NCBI RefSeq assembly: GCF_004792695.1 | Contig: NZ_SRXU01000001.1 | Location: 1 to 64,000 of the forward strand | From: Sphingomonas naasensis | GTDB taxonomy: Bacteria > Pseudomonadota > Alphaproteobacteria > Sphingomonadales > Sphingomonadaceae | Direction of reading: 5' to 3' | Length of the DNA: 64,000 nt | Part shown: in pieces, positions 34,347-44,244 of the stretch | Numbering within the stretch: position 1 is the first letter of the stretch | Layout of the letters: the number at the start of each line of letters is the position of its first letter | Position numbers and translations under genes: made by a program | Notes under the pieces: generated by a model | Databases searched by the model: none | Told to the model about the DNA's origin: nothing | What the model saw: the letters and a program-made list of their open reading frames with translations, nothing else

Positions 34347-35107
34347 TGCCCTATCTCGTCGTCATCGGGCTGCAGGTGATCTGCATCATCCATCTCATGC
34401 GTACCGGGCGCAATCCGCTGTGGCTGACCGCGCTGATCTTCCTGCCGGTGGTGAGCGCGCTCGCCTATCTGTTCGTCGAGATCCTGCCGGGCATGGGCAC
34501 CAACCGGCATGTCCGCACCGCGCGCGCCAAGGCGATCGACGCGCTCGACCCCGAGCGCGAACTGCGCGCCGCGCGCGATGCGCTGGGGCTCGCCGACACC
34601 GCCGCGAACCGGCTGCGCATCGCCGATGCGCTGGCCGCGCTCGAGCGGCACGGCGAGGCAGTGCCGCTCTATCGCGAGAGCATCCAGATGACGCCGGGCG
34701 AGCCCGATGTGCGGACACAGGGCAAGCTCGCCCGATCGCTGTTCGAGACCGGCGAGGCGGCCGAGGCGCTGGCGCTGCTCGACGCGATCCCCACGCCGCT
34801 GGGGCAGAGTGAGCAGGACCGCCAGGCGCTGCTCCGCGCGCGGGCGCTCGACCATCTCGGCCGCAAGGCAGAGGCGCTCGACCTCTATGCCGACCTCGTC
34901 ACCCGCATGCCCGGCGAGGAAGCGCGCTGCCGCTACGCCGCGCTGCTGCTCGAGCAGGGCTGGGAGCGCAAGGCGTTCGGCGTGCTCGAGGAAGTCGAGG
35001 GACGGATGAAGCGGCTGAACCGGCACCAGCGCGCCGCCGATGCGGGCATGTATCGCTGGGCGACCGATACGCTTGCCGGACTGCGCAGCAAGGGAGCGGC
35101 ACAATGA
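34346..35107 (+). CDS. TPR protein with N-terminal transmembrane pair (PLDc_N-like)
   Basis: 253 residues. The first ~50 residues are two membrane helices (MPYLVVIGLQVICIIHLMRT; LWLTALIFLPVVSALAYLF), resembling the N-terminal domain found on some cardiolipin synthases and membrane TPR proteins. The remaining ~190 residues form TPR-like helix pairs (ALAALERHGEAVPLYRESIQ; ALDHLGRKAEALDLYADLV). Coupled on both sides by overlaps, so it belongs to an ampG-tpr-DUF2939 operon. Probably a scaffold facing the cytoplasm. Confidence 0.75.
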   Translation: MPYLVVIGLQVICIIHLMRTGRNPLWLTALIFLPVVSALAYLFVEILPGMGTNRHVRTARAKAIDALDPERELRAARDALGLADTAANRLRIADALAALERHGEAVPLYRESIQMTPGEPDVRTQGKLARSLFETGEAAEALALLDAIPTPLGQSEQDRQALLRARALDHLGRKAEALDLYADLVTRMPGEEARCRYAALLLEQGWERKAFGVLEEVEGRMKRLNRHQRAADAGMYRWATDTLAGLRSKGAAQ

Positions 35108-35598
35108 GACGGTGGTTGATCGCGCTGGTCGTCCTGCTCGCGATGGCGGGTGGCGGCTGGCTATGGGGCTCGCCCTATCTGACGCTGCTGCACCTGAAGC
35201 GTGCCGCCGACGCGCGCGACCTGACCGCGATCTCCGAGCGGATCGACTTTCCGGCGGTGCGCGCCGATCTCAAGACGCAGCTGCGCGCGCGGCTCGACCG
35301 GCGCGAGGGCTCGGCGCTCGAGCAGCTGGGCGCGGCGATCGCCGAGCAGCTCGCCGATCCCGCGCTCGACGCGGCCGTGACTCCCGAAGGGATGCGCGCG
35401 CTGTTTGCCAGCGCCGCGGTGGCGCGCGCGGCGCGGCCGAGCCTCGGCGGGGTGAACCCCGAGGAGATGCGGGTGCGGCGCGACGCGCTCGATCGCTTCA
35501 CGCTCGCCTCGGCGAACGGGACCGGGCCCGAACTGGTCTTCGAACTGCAGGGGCTGACCTGGCGGGTGACCGCAGTGCGCCTGCCGGGGAGGCTCTGA
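35104..35598 (+). CDS. DUF2939 family membrane-anchored protein
   Basis: 164 residues: N-terminal helix (LIALVVLLAMAGGGWLWG), then the DUF2939 pattern SPYLTLLHLKRAADARDLTAISERIDFPAVRADLK, a linker and a C-terminal beta part ending GLTWRVTAVRLP. Overlaps the TPR gene by 4 bp (ATGA). Function of the family is unknown; the protein is likely periplasmic with an inner-membrane anchor. Confidence 0.85.
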   Translation: MRRWLIALVVLLAMAGGGWLWGSPYLTLLHLKRAADARDLTAISERIDFPAVRADLKTQLRARLDRREGSALEQLGAAIAEQLADPALDAAVTPEGMRALFASAAVARAARPSLGGVNPEEMRVRRDALDRFTLASANGTGPELVFELQGLTWRVTAVRLPGRL

Positions 35599-35612
35599 CA
35601 GGGGGACAGGCT

Positions 35613-36026
35613 CTGATCACCTTTTTGCTGGCTACGATTGGCTTTGCGCCGGCCCAGACAATCCCCGCCGAGCTCGTCGGCAAATACAGCGATTCCATCG
35701 CTGAGCAGGTCACCGGCGGCGCCCACAAGCCCAAATGCGACCGGCCGGGCTGGCGTTATCTGCAGATCAGCGACAAGGGCATCGATTGGGGTGACGGCGT
35801 CCTGCAATCGTTGATCAGCGTCGAACGGATATCGACGACGAAGTTTCACCTGTGGATCAAGCGCCCGGCTTCCAACGACGTCCGTCTGCTCCATGTGTTT
35901 ATCGACCGCGACTATGGCAACAGCATCGTAATCGTCGACGAGATCGCGCAGACGGAGACGCAGGCGCGCGCACCCGGAACCGCGGACGCGGGGGTTCTCG
36001 GCACCTATCTGCCCTGCGCCAAATAG
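35613..36026 (+). CDS. Hypothetical secreted protein with unusual start codon
   Basis: About 137 residues. No ATG or GTG stands ahead of the conserved-looking part: the candidates are CTG at 35613, preceded by GGGGGA at 6-nt spacing, and TTG at 35625. Starting at CTG gives a plausible signal peptide (ITFLLATIGFAPAQ); starting at TTG makes it too short. The mature part has two or three cysteines (KPKCDRPGW and LPCAK) and beta-rich character. Less GC-rich than neighbours. It follows the DUF2939 gene by 14 bp. No family recognised. Confidence 0.5.
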   Translation: MITFLLATIGFAPAQTIPAELVGKYSDSIAEQVTGGAHKPKCDRPGWRYLQISDKGIDWGDGVLQSLISVERISTTKFHLWIKRPASNDVRLLHVFIDRDYGNSIVIVDEIAQTETQARAPGTADAGVLGTYLPCAK

Positions 36027-36229
36027 CTGATCGGAATGCGCGGCGAGGAGCAAGGCGGCACTATCTCCGCGGCCCCGCCGGTAGAGCGAAAGTCCGCCTT
36101 CGTCGCAGGATTTCCCGCCTTGGGCGCGCGCCGATTGAGCCGCGCCGCGCGGTTGGTCACTCCCTGTCGGACACCGCGCGGCCTCTTTGCGACGTGGCCC
36201 GTGACACCCCGAAAACCAGGATAGCCGCT

Positions 36230-36661
36230 ATGGAAGACCTCGTCCCGATCCTCACTTCGTTTCATGGCGCGATCTCGCGTCGCACCTTCTGGATCGGCGC
36301 GGCGGTTCTGATCGTGGCCAGCATCGTGCTGGGGCTGATCCCCTATCTGGGCACGATCGCCTCGCTGGCGCTGCTCTATCCGTGGACCTGCCTCGCGATG
36401 CAGCGGCTGCGCGACATGGAGCGCCCCGTCGGTCTCGCGCTGATCCCGGTCGGCCTCGCCGCCATTTCGGCGGTGCTCGGCATCGTGACCATGGTCAGCA
36501 TGTTCAACCCGATGCTCATCGGGCTCGCGCTGATGGTCGGCGGCCTGACGGTGCTGGTCGGGACGATCTCGATGCTCGTCGCGATCGCTTTCCTGCTCTG
36601 GATCGGATTGACCCCGGGCAAGAGCGACGCCGGTCAGCCGTTCCTCGGCGGGCTCCGCTAA
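36230..36661 (+). CDS. DUF805 family inner-membrane protein
   Basis: 143 residues. It begins with the DUF805 hallmark FHGAISRRTFWIGAAVLI, and TCLAMQRLRDMERPVGLALI carries the family's RLRDM motif. Four hydrophobic helices and the C-terminal GLTPGKSDAGQPFL follow. DUF805 proteins (YhaH-type) are inner-membrane proteins of undefined role. The ~200 bp upstream hold no convincing gene and no clear promoter. Confidence 0.85.
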   Translation: MEDLVPILTSFHGAISRRTFWIGAAVLIVASIVLGLIPYLGTIASLALLYPWTCLAMQRLRDMERPVGLALIPVGLAAISAVLGIVTMVSMFNPMLIGLALMVGGLTVLVGTISMLVAIAFLLWIGLTPGKSDAGQPFLGGLR

Positions 36662-36665
36662 ACCT

Positions 36666-37106
36666 TCAACCGGCCAGGCCTTCGTCGAGCGGCAGCGCCA
36701 GATCGGCGAAGGCATTGGCCAGGGCATGCGCGGTGCAGGCGACGCTTGCCGCATCGCGCACCCCCAGCAGGTCGGCGAGCAGCATCCGCGCGCGCTCGGG
36801 ATGGCTGCGGATCCGGCCGATGACTTCGAGCAGCGTCGCCTCGGGGCCCGTCATGCGCGGGCAGCACCAGGGGGCGATCTGGATTGGCCCGGCCGACGCC
36901 GCCGACATCTCCGCCATCAGCGCACGCAGCAACACCAACGGGCGCTGGAAGCCCCGGCCGAACGCCGTGACGAAGGCGTGCGCGGTGCAGGCGTCGTGGA
37001 GCCCGTGCGCGCCCATCTGCCGGATGCCGAAGAGCAGCAGCCGGGCGCCGGCATCCTCGGGCTGAAGCACGGGCAGGGCGGCGGCAAGGGTCTTGGTAGC
37101 GGACAT
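36666..37106 (-). CDS. Conserved sphingomonad protein (DUF6628-like)
   Basis: 146 residues with repeated helix patterns: LLLFGIRQMGAHGLHDACTAHAFV and ASVACTAHALANAFADL share the CTAHA motif, and PLVLLRALMAEMSAASAGPIQIAPWCCPRM carries a Cys pair. It resembles a family seen in sphingomonads (DUF6628, from memory). Metal or haem binding through Cys/His is possible but not shown. A good sigma-70 promoter lies upstream. Confidence 0.6.
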   Translation of the reverse strand: MSATKTLAAALPVLQPEDAGARLLLFGIRQMGAHGLHDACTAHAFVTAFGRGFQRPLVLLRALMAEMSAASAGPIQIAPWCCPRMTGPEATLLEVIGRIRSHPERARMLLADLLGVRDAASVACTAHALANAFADLALPLDEGLAG

Positions 37107-37133
37107 GAACGACTCCCGCGTGGACGATGCAGG

Positions 37134-37162
37134 ATTGTTGCCAGTCCGCTATTGCAAGTCAA
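37134..37162 (-). promoter_or_regulatory. Sigma-70-type promoter of the DUF6628-like gene
   Basis: On the minus strand TTGACT (37162-37157) is separated by 17 bp from AACAAT (37139-37134), which is 28 bp from the start codon. It is one of the few near-consensus sigma-70 promoters in the window. Confidence 0.55.
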
Positions 37163-37177
37163 TCGCAATAAAGCGCA

Positions 37178-38491
37178 TCAGTCGGGCAGTTCGTCGTTTG
37201 CCTCGAGCGCCGTGCCGGCGAGATAGAGCGAGCCGAGGATCAGCACGACCGGCGCGCCCTCGCGCGGGACGGCGGCGAGCGCGGCGGCAAGATCGGGCGC
37301 GGTGGCGCTATCCAGGCCGGCGTGACGTGCCAACGCGGCGAGCTCGGCCGGCGGGTGATGCGGGTGACCCGGCACCGGCACGGCGGTGAGCGAGCGCGCG
37401 ATCGGAGCGAAGCGCTCGATCATCGCTGCGGCGTCCTTGTTGGCGAGCATGCCGAGCACGAGGTCGATCGGTCTCCCGGCCGCGACCCGCGCGGCTGCGA
37501 TGCTCACCGCCGCGGCGGCATTGGCATTGTGGCCGCCATCGAGCCAGAGCTCGGCGCCGTCGGGAAGAAGACTTGTCAGCGGTCCTGGCGAGAGGCGCTG
37601 CATCCGCGCCGGCCAATATGCGGTGCGCGCGGCGGTCGCGAGCGCGTCGTCGGGGATGGCGAGCACCTGCTGATGGCGCAGCACCGCGATCGCCAGCGCG
37701 AGATTGGCGGGCTGGTGTGGGCCGGAGAGCGCGGGGAGGGGCGTGCGCACCTCGCCTGCGGCGTCGCGATAGCGCAGCACCTCGCCCTCCACGGCGAACG
37801 ACCAGGCCTGCCCCTCGGCGAGAACCGGCGCCGCGACGATCTCCGCATAGCGATCGACCACTTCGGCGATGTCGGGCGGATAGGCCATCGTCACCAGCGG
37901 CACGCCGGGTTTGGCGATCCCGGCCTTCTCGGCGGCGATCTCGGCCAGCGTGTCGCCGAGGAACGCCTGATGATCGATGCCGAGCTGGGCGATCGCGGTG
38001 GCGGCAGGATCGGGCACGACATTGGTCGCGTCGAGCCGTCCGCCCAGCCCGACCTCGAGAATGCAGGCATCGGCGGGAGTGCGCGCGAAGGCGAGAAATG
38101 CCGCGGCGGTGGTGACTTCGAAGAAGCTCGCGCCAATGTCACCGCCGACGTCGAGCACTTCCTCGAGCAGCGGGGCGAGCTGTGCGTCGGTGATCAGCGT
38201 GCCGGCGAGGCGGATACGCTCGTTGAAGCGGACGAGATGCGGGCTCGCATAGACGTGTGCGCGCAGCCCCGCCGCCTCGAGCGCGGCGCGGAGAAAGGCG
38301 CAGGTCGAGCCCTTGCCGTTGGTCCCGGCGACATGGAGCACCGGGGGAAGGCGGAGATGCGGGTTGCCGACCCGGGCGAGCAGCCGGGTGATCCGCTCGA
38401 GCCCGAGAATGTCGGCGCCGGGCGAGAGCGCGGTCAGCCGGTCGAGCTGGCGCTGGACGTGCGGGTCGGTCGAGGTGGCGAAATCGGGCAT
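37178..38491 (-). CDS. folC: Bifunctional folylpolyglutamate synthase/dihydrofolate synthase
   Basis: 437 residues of Mur-ligase fold. VAGTNGKGST (55-64) is the ATP P-loop. ASPHLVRFNERIR, EVGLGGRLDATN and LWLDGGHNANAA are FolC-specific. It adds L-glutamate to dihydropteroate and polyglutamylates folates. The start at 38491 (MPDFATSTDP) gives standard length. A REPIN separates it from accD, but accD-folC adjacency on one strand is the usual alphaproteobacterial arrangement. Confidence 0.95.
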   Translation of the reverse strand: MPDFATSTDPHVQRQLDRLTALSPGADILGLERITRLLARVGNPHLRLPPVLHVAGTNGKGSTCAFLRAALEAAGLRAHVYASPHLVRFNERIRLAGTLITDAQLAPLLEEVLDVGGDIGASFFEVTTAAAFLAFARTPADACILEVGLGGRLDATNVVPDPAATAIAQLGIDHQAFLGDTLAEIAAEKAGIAKPGVPLVTMAYPPDIAEVVDRYAEIVAAPVLAEGQAWSFAVEGEVLRYRDAAGEVRTPLPALSGPHQPANLALAIAVLRHQQVLAIPDDALATAARTAYWPARMQRLSPGPLTSLLPDGAELWLDGGHNANAAAAVSIAAARVAAGRPIDLVLGMLANKDAAAMIERFAPIARSLTAVPVPGHPHHPPAELAALARHAGLDSATAPDLAAALAAVPREGAPVVLILGSLYLAGTALEANDELPD

Positions 38492-38503
38492 CAAACGATC
38501 CAA

Positions 38504-38651
38504 CCCCTCCCTTTCAAGGGAGGGGCAATGGGTGGGTTGCATCGGGCGGGGCTCGATGCCCCGTCCGATGCTGCTTGCCTGGCGGGAAGTGAGTCTCCTG
38601 CGCGCGCAGACGCGCGCACCCACCCCCAACCCCTCCCTCGAAAGGGAGGGG
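38504..38651. repeat. REPIN-like inverted pair of CCCCTCCC...GGGAGGGG palindromes
   Basis: CCCCTCCCTTTCAAGGGAGG (from 38504) and CCCCTCCCTCGAAAGGGAGG (from 38630) are nearly identical palindromes. Each is flanked on the inner side by a GGTGGGT/ACCCACC-type sequence, so the pair forms an inverted doublet of ~150 bp in the accD-folC gap. Confidence 0.7.
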
Positions 38652-38661
38652 CCTATCTAGA

Positions 38662-39522
38662 TCACGCCGCTTCCTTCACCGGGCAAAGCAGGCCGATCAG
38701 CCGGCCGAGCACCTCGCGCAGATCCTTGCGATGCTCGACCCTGTCGACGAGGCCGTGCTCGCGATAATATTCCGAGGTCTGGAAATCGTCGGGCAGCTTC
38801 TCGCGGATCGTGTTCTCGATCACGCGGCGGCCGGTGAAGGCGAGCGTAGCGCGCGGCTCGGCGATCTGGACGTCGCCGAGCATCGCATAGGCCGCCATCA
38901 CGCCGCCCGAGGTCGGGTCGGTCAGCACGACGATATAGGGCAGGCCGGCATCGTGGAGCATCTCGATCGCCACGGTGGTGCGCGGCATCTGCATCAGGCT
39001 GAGAATGCCTTCCTGCATGCGCGCGCCGCCCGAGGCGGTGAAGACGATGTACGGCGCGTTCGCGGCGATCGCCGCCTCTACCCCGGCGATGAACGCCTCG
39101 CCCACTGCCTGGCCCATCGATCCGCCCATGAAGGCGAAGTCCTGCACGCCGATCACCGCCTTGCGGCCGAGGATCGTGCCCGAGGCGTTGAGGAAGGCAT
39201 CGGGCTCGCCGGTCGCCGCGCGCGCGGCCTTGAGGCGGGCGGGATAGGGCTTCTGGTCGCGGAACTTGAGCGGGTCCTCGGCGACCTTCGGGCTCGCCAG
39301 CACGGTGTAGCTGCCCGGATCGAACAGATATTGGAAGCGCAGCGCCGGCCCGATCCGCTCGTGATGCTCGCAATGCGGGCAGACGTGGAGATTGTCCTCG
39401 AGCTCCTTGGTGAACACCATCGTCCCGCAGCCCTTGCACTTGTGCCAGAGATTGTCGGGAGTCTCGCTCGTCTTGGTCGTGACATAGGCGAGGGCGTTGC
39501 GGACGCGACTGATCCAGCTCAT
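38662..39522 (-). CDS. accD: Acetyl-CoA carboxylase carboxyltransferase subunit beta
   Basis: 286 residues. An N-terminal zinc ribbon (C29-x2-C32 ... C48-x2-C51) precedes the crotonase-fold carboxyltransferase domain with FTASGGARMQEGILSLMQM and LTDPTSGGVMAAYAMLGD. With AccA it transfers carboxyl from biotin to acetyl-CoA, the first step of fatty-acid synthesis. Its ATG overlaps the trpA stop (ATGA). Confidence 0.96.
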   Translation of the reverse strand: MSWISRVRNALAYVTTKTSETPDNLWHKCKGCGTMVFTKELEDNLHVCPHCEHHERIGPALRFQYLFDPGSYTVLASPKVAEDPLKFRDQKPYPARLKAARAATGEPDAFLNASGTILGRKAVIGVQDFAFMGGSMGQAVGEAFIAGVEAAIAANAPYIVFTASGGARMQEGILSLMQMPRTTVAIEMLHDAGLPYIVVLTDPTSGGVMAAYAMLGDVQIAEPRATLAFTGRRVIENTIREKLPDDFQTSEYYREHGLVDRVEHRKDLREVLGRLIGLLCPVKEAA

Positions 39523-40328
39523 GCGACTTCCTTGCGGGCAGCGGCGAGCGCTGCGGAGAGGGATTGGATATAGGCGCGGACGGGCGCGGGCGCATCCATG
39601 CCGTGCTGGCCGACCAGATCGACGATCGCCGAGCCGACCACCACGCCATCGGCGACGCGGCCGATCGCCGCGGCCTGTTCGGGGGTGCGGACGCCGAAGC
39701 CGACCGCGATCGGCAGGGCAGTGGCGGCCTTGAGCTTGCCCACCGCGTCCTCGATCGAGGCCTGCGCGGCCTGCTGGAGCCCGGTGATCCCGGCGACCGA
39801 GACATAATAGACGAAGCCCGACGCGCCGGAGAGCACCGCGGGCAGCCGCGCGGCATCGGTGGTCGGAGTGGCGAGGCGGATCACGTCGAGGCCATAATCG
39901 CCGAAGGGGGCGAGCGTATCCGCCTCCTCGGGCGGGATATCGACGCAGATGACTCCGTCGACCCCGGCATTTTCGGCCAATGCCGCGAAGGTAGCGGGGT
40001 CGGGCCGCGTCATCGTGTTGGCATAGCCCATCAGGACCAGCGGCACTTCGGGATGGCGATTGCGAAACTCGCAGGCGATCGCCAGCACATCGGCGGTACG
40101 CGTGCCCGCGCCGAGGCTGCGCAGATTGGCGGCCTGGATCGCGGGGCCGTCGGCCATCGGATCGGTGAACGGCATGCCGAGCTCGATCACATCGGCGCCG
40201 CCCTCGACCAGCGCGGTGAGGATCTCGACGGTGGCTTCGCGCGACGGATCGCCGGCAGTGACGAAGGTCACCAGCGCGGCGCGGCCCTGGCCCCGCGCGG
40301 CGGCGAAGGCGGCGGAGAGGCGGGTCAT
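39519..40328 (-). CDS. trpA: Tryptophan synthase alpha subunit
   Basis: 269 residues of TIM barrel. Catalytic E49 and D60 lie in DVIELGMPFTDPMADGP. The GFGVRTPEQ and GVVVGSAIV phosphate-binding loops are present. It cleaves indole-3-glycerol phosphate and passes indole to TrpB. Overlaps by 4 bp with the small membrane gene upstream and with accD downstream. Confidence 0.96.
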   Translation of the reverse strand: MTRLSAAFAAARGQGRAALVTFVTAGDPSREATVEILTALVEGGADVIELGMPFTDPMADGPAIQAANLRSLGAGTRTADVLAIACEFRNRHPEVPLVLMGYANTMTRPDPATFAALAENAGVDGVICVDIPPEEADTLAPFGDYGLDVIRLATPTTDAARLPAVLSGASGFVYYVSVAGITGLQQAAQASIEDAVGKLKAATALPIAVGFGVRTPEQAAAIGRVADGVVVGSAIVDLVGQHGMDAPAPVRAYIQSLSAALAAARKEVA

Positions 40329-40569
40329 GCGGTCCTCCGGCGGCGACGGGCGCCCCATTCTTCGGCCATCGTGGCTGCGATCGCCATGCCTGCGCTCCAG
40401 ATCCAATCCATCACCGTCGGAAATTGCGCGATGAAGGCCAAGCGAACGCAGAAGAAAATCACGAAGGCCAGGAGGAGGAAACCCAACGGCCGCGCCCACC
40501 GCAGGCGATCGTCCGGCGCCTTGCCCGGCCCCTTGCGGGGGCGATCGCCGGTGCGATTGCGGCGGTTGC

Positions 40570-40573
<4 letters not shown>
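40325..40573 (-). CDS. Small basic membrane protein between trpB and trpA
   Basis: 82 residues: basic N-terminus ([18 protein letters not shown]), one or two hydrophobic helices ([23 protein letters not shown] and a weaker second one around [15 protein letters not shown]), and an Arg-rich C-terminus. It overlaps trpB by 4 bp and trpA by 4 bp, so it is translated as part of the trp operon, although trpB and trpA are normally adjacent. Orthology and function unknown. Confidence 0.7.
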
Positions 40574-41814
<1,241 letters not shown>

Positions 41815-41901
41815 AGGTCTCTCGCAGGTTCGAAGGCGGTCGCTGGCTTTGGGCGAGCGATCAACGCCATCGAGAACCGATGCGAACGGGGGCGGACAGC
41901 C

Positions 41902-42531
41902 TCAACATTGCGCCACCGCTTGGAGGAACGCGGCGATCTTGGCAACATCCTTGACGCCGGGCGCGCGCTCGACTCCCGAGGAGATGTCGACCAGCTTCGC
42001 CTGGGTCGTACCGACGGCTTCGCGGACATTGCCGGCATCGAGCCCGCCCGACAGCGCCCAAGGCAGCGGCTGGGGGAGGCTCTCGAGCAGCTTCCAGTCG
42101 AAGCGCAGCCCCATGCCGCCGGGCAGCGCGGCGCTGTCGGGCGTCTTCGCGTCGTAGAGGATGCGATCGGCGGCGCCGCGATAGCCCGCCGCCTGATCGA
42201 GATCGGCGCGGGTCTTCACCGCCACCGCCGCCCAGACCGGCACACGCGCGCGAATCGCGGCGGCGCGATCGGGCGCGGTCTTGTGGAGCTGGGCTGCCTG
42301 AATACCGGTGGCGAGCGCGGCGCCGAGCAGCGCCTCGTCGGGATCGACGAACACCCCGACGGTGCCGACATGCGGCGGGACCCGGTCGATCAGCGCTCGC
42401 GCCTGATCGAAGCCGACATTGCGCGGGCTAGGCGGGAAGAACACGAAGCCGACATGGCTCGCCCCGCCCGCGATCGCCGCGTCGAGTGTCTCCGGCGTCG
42501 ACAGGCCGCAGATCTTGGCGGTGACCGGCAT
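41902..42531 (-). CDS. trpF: Phosphoribosylanthranilate isomerase
   Basis: 209 residues of TIM barrel. The N-terminal AKICGLSTPETLDAA contains the catalytic cysteine (C8), followed by GFVFFPPSPRNV and ALSGGLDAGNV (phosphate binding). It isomerises PRA to CdRP in tryptophan synthesis. Stop/start overlap of one base with the GNAT gene upstream. Confidence 0.95.
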   Translation of the reverse strand: MPVTAKICGLSTPETLDAAIAGGASHVGFVFFPPSPRNVGFDQARALIDRVPPHVGTVGVFVDPDEALLGAALATGIQAAQLHKTAPDRAAAIRARVPVWAAVAVKTRADLDQAAGYRGAADRILYDAKTPDSAALPGGMGLRFDWKLLESLPQPLPWALSGGLDAGNVREAVGTTQAKLVDISSGVERAPGVKDVAKIAAFLQAVAQC

Positions 42532-43040
42532 CACAGGTCCTTGACCAGCACGTCCATGAAAAAAGGCGGATCGAGCGGGATCGGGAAATCGCGCTTCTCG
42601 CCCGAGACCGTGTAGCCGCGGCGCTCGTAGAAGGCGATCAGCTTGCGGCGGACGTCGATCACGGTCATTTCCATGCGGCGGGCGCCGAAGCCCTCGCGCG
42701 CGCAAGTCTCGGCGGCGTCGACGAGCTGTTTGCCATAGCCGCCCGCCTGCAGCGTCGGATCGATGCAGAGCAACCCGAGATAGGCGAGGCCGTCGCCCTT
42801 GTCGCTGACCTGCACGCAGCCGATCGTGGCGTCGGCGAGGAACGCCACCAGCAGCCGTTGCGTCGGATCGTCGACGATCGCCGCGAGCGTGGCGATGTCG
42901 GTGCGGTTGCCCTGGATGAGATCGGCCTCGTGCGTCCAGCCGGCGCGGGCGGTCTCGCCGCGATAGGCGCGTTCGATCACCGGGTGGATCGCGGGCAGGT
43001 CGTCGAGTGTGGCGACGCGGATCGTGAGGCCGTCGGACAT
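42531..43040 (-). CDS. GNAT-family N-acetyltransferase
   Basis: 169 residues, a single GNAT domain. LTIRVATLDDLPAIHPVIERAY is the N-terminal part, YLGLLCIDPTLQAGGYGKQL is the acetyl-CoA pyrophosphate-binding loop, and LIAFYERRGYTVSGE is the C-terminal signature. Substrate unknown. The start was set at MSDGLTIR (43040), since the 15 residues before it are not family-like. Its insertion between pyrF and trpF is not part of the usual cluster. Confidence 0.85.
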   Translation of the reverse strand: MSDGLTIRVATLDDLPAIHPVIERAYRGETARAGWTHEADLIQGNRTDIATLAAIVDDPTQRLLVAFLADATIGCVQVSDKGDGLAYLGLLCIDPTLQAGGYGKQLVDAAETCAREGFGARRMEMTVIDVRRKLIAFYERRGYTVSGEKRDFPIPLDPPFFMDVLVKDL

Positions 43041-43099
43041 GCGCGCCCTGTCGGACTCGCGCGCGGCTTTGGCAAGAGGGCGCATCCCCGCGGTGCCGT

Positions 43100-43567
43100 T
43101 CAGGCGGAGCCGTTGAAGTCCAGATGGGTGAAGTTGCCGATCTCGACGTCGAACTCGGCACCGAAAAAGCCGACGCCGCCATCACAGACGATAAGAGGCT
43201 CGTCGCGCCAGCGATCCTTGCCGAACATCTCGCCGCCCGGAGCGAAATTGCCATAGACGTAGCGTCGGCCACCGCGGACGATGCCGACATATTGCCGGAT
43301 CCATCGCGCAGGTGCGCCGTCGAGCGCGCCGGGGTGCGCCGCACGGATCCTGGCCAGCGCGGCGGGCAGCGCTGCTTCGAGGCGCGCGATGTCTCCGGCC
43401 TGCGGTTTCCAGCCCGCCTCTCCGGCAACCGGGGTGCTCCGCGCGCATTGCTCGAGCATCATCTTGGTCTTCGCGGCGTCGAAGATGACGACACCGCTGG
43501 TCTGCGGCTCCGCTGCCTGAGCCTGCGCGATCAGCAGCAGCGGGGCGAGCAGCGCGGCGAGCGGCAC
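43100..43567 (-). CDS. Hypothetical exported protein
   Basis: 155 residues: signal peptide (MPLAALLAPLLLIAQAQAAE), then a mixed domain with GWKPQAGDIARLEAALP and YVGIVRGGRRYVYGNFAPGG. The C-terminal part (LIVCDGGVGFFGAEFDVEIGNFTHLDFNG) carries one cysteine, with a second in LEQCARST. It is 2 bp downstream of pyrF in the same direction. No named family recognised. Confidence 0.65.
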   Translation of the reverse strand: MPLAALLAPLLLIAQAQAAEPQTSGVVIFDAAKTKMMLEQCARSTPVAGEAGWKPQAGDIARLEAALPAALARIRAAHPGALDGAPARWIRQYVGIVRGGRRYVYGNFAPGGEMFGKDRWRDEPLIVCDGGVGFFGAEFDVEIGNFTHLDFNGSA

Positions 43568-43569
43568 GG

Positions 43570-44244
43570 CTAGATCGTCGCCTCGATCTCGCGCGCGGCC
43601 TGATCGGGGTCGGTTGCCTGGGTGATCGGGCGGCCGATAACGAGGATCGAGGCGCCGGCGTCGAGCGCGGCGCGCGGGGTGACGACGCGCTTCTGATCGC
43701 CGGTGGTGCCGTTGGCCGGGCGCACCCCGGGGACGACGAAGAAACCGTCATGCCATGCCGCCTTCGCCGCGGCGACTTCCGCGCCCGAGCAGACGATGCC
43801 GTCGACGCCGGCGCTCTTCGCCAGTTCGGCGAGACGGACGACCTGCTCGTGCGGATCGGGGGAAAGGCCGATCGAAGTGAGATCGCTGGCGTCGAGACTG
43901 GTGAGCATCGTCACCGCGACGACCTTGGTGCCGGTCGGCGCGGCGGCCTTGGCGTCCTCGAGCATCGCGCGGCCGCCGGCGGCGTGGACGGTCAGGATCG
44001 ACGGCTCGAGCGGGCGCAACGCCTGGATCGCCTTGGCGACGGTGTTGGGAATGTCGTGGAATTTGAGGTCGAGGAAGATCGGCAGCCCGATCTCGGCCAT
44101 CTCGCGCACGCCGTGACGGCCATTGGCCATGAAGAATTCGAGCCCGAGCTTGATCCCGCCGACATGGTTGTGGACGCGCTGCGCGATGGCGCGGGCGCGA
44201 TCGAGATCGGGAGTGTCGAGCGCGACATAGATTGGCGAGCTCAT
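43570..44244 (-). CDS. pyrF: Orotidine-5'-phosphate decarboxylase
   Basis: 224 residues of TIM barrel with the D-x-K-x-x-D catalytic motif in FLDLKFHDIPNT (D59, K61, D64) and the phosphate loop VVPGVRP. It makes UMP from OMP. Overlaps the lapA-type gene by 4 bp (ATGA). Confidence 0.96.
   Translation of the reverse strand: MSSPIYVALDTPDLDRARAIAQRVHNHVGGIKLGLEFFMANGRHGVREMAEIGLPIFLDLKFHDIPNTVAKAIQALRPLEPSILTVHAAGGRAMLEDAKAAAPTGTKVVAVTMLTSLDASDLTSIGLSPDPHEQVVRLAELAKSAGVDGIVCSGAEVAAAKAAWHDGFFVVPGVRPANGTTGDQKRVVTPRAALDAGASILVIGRPITQATDPDQAAREIEATI

Noticed and set aside
36036-36224. 62-codon plus-strand reading frame in the gap before the DUF805 gene
   Set aside because: No ribosome-binding site, no conserved pattern, composition like noncoding GC-rich DNA.
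41815-41901. Leader-peptide attenuator upstream of trpB
   Set aside because: No short frame with tandem Trp codons and no alternative terminator stems visible in the 87-bp gap.
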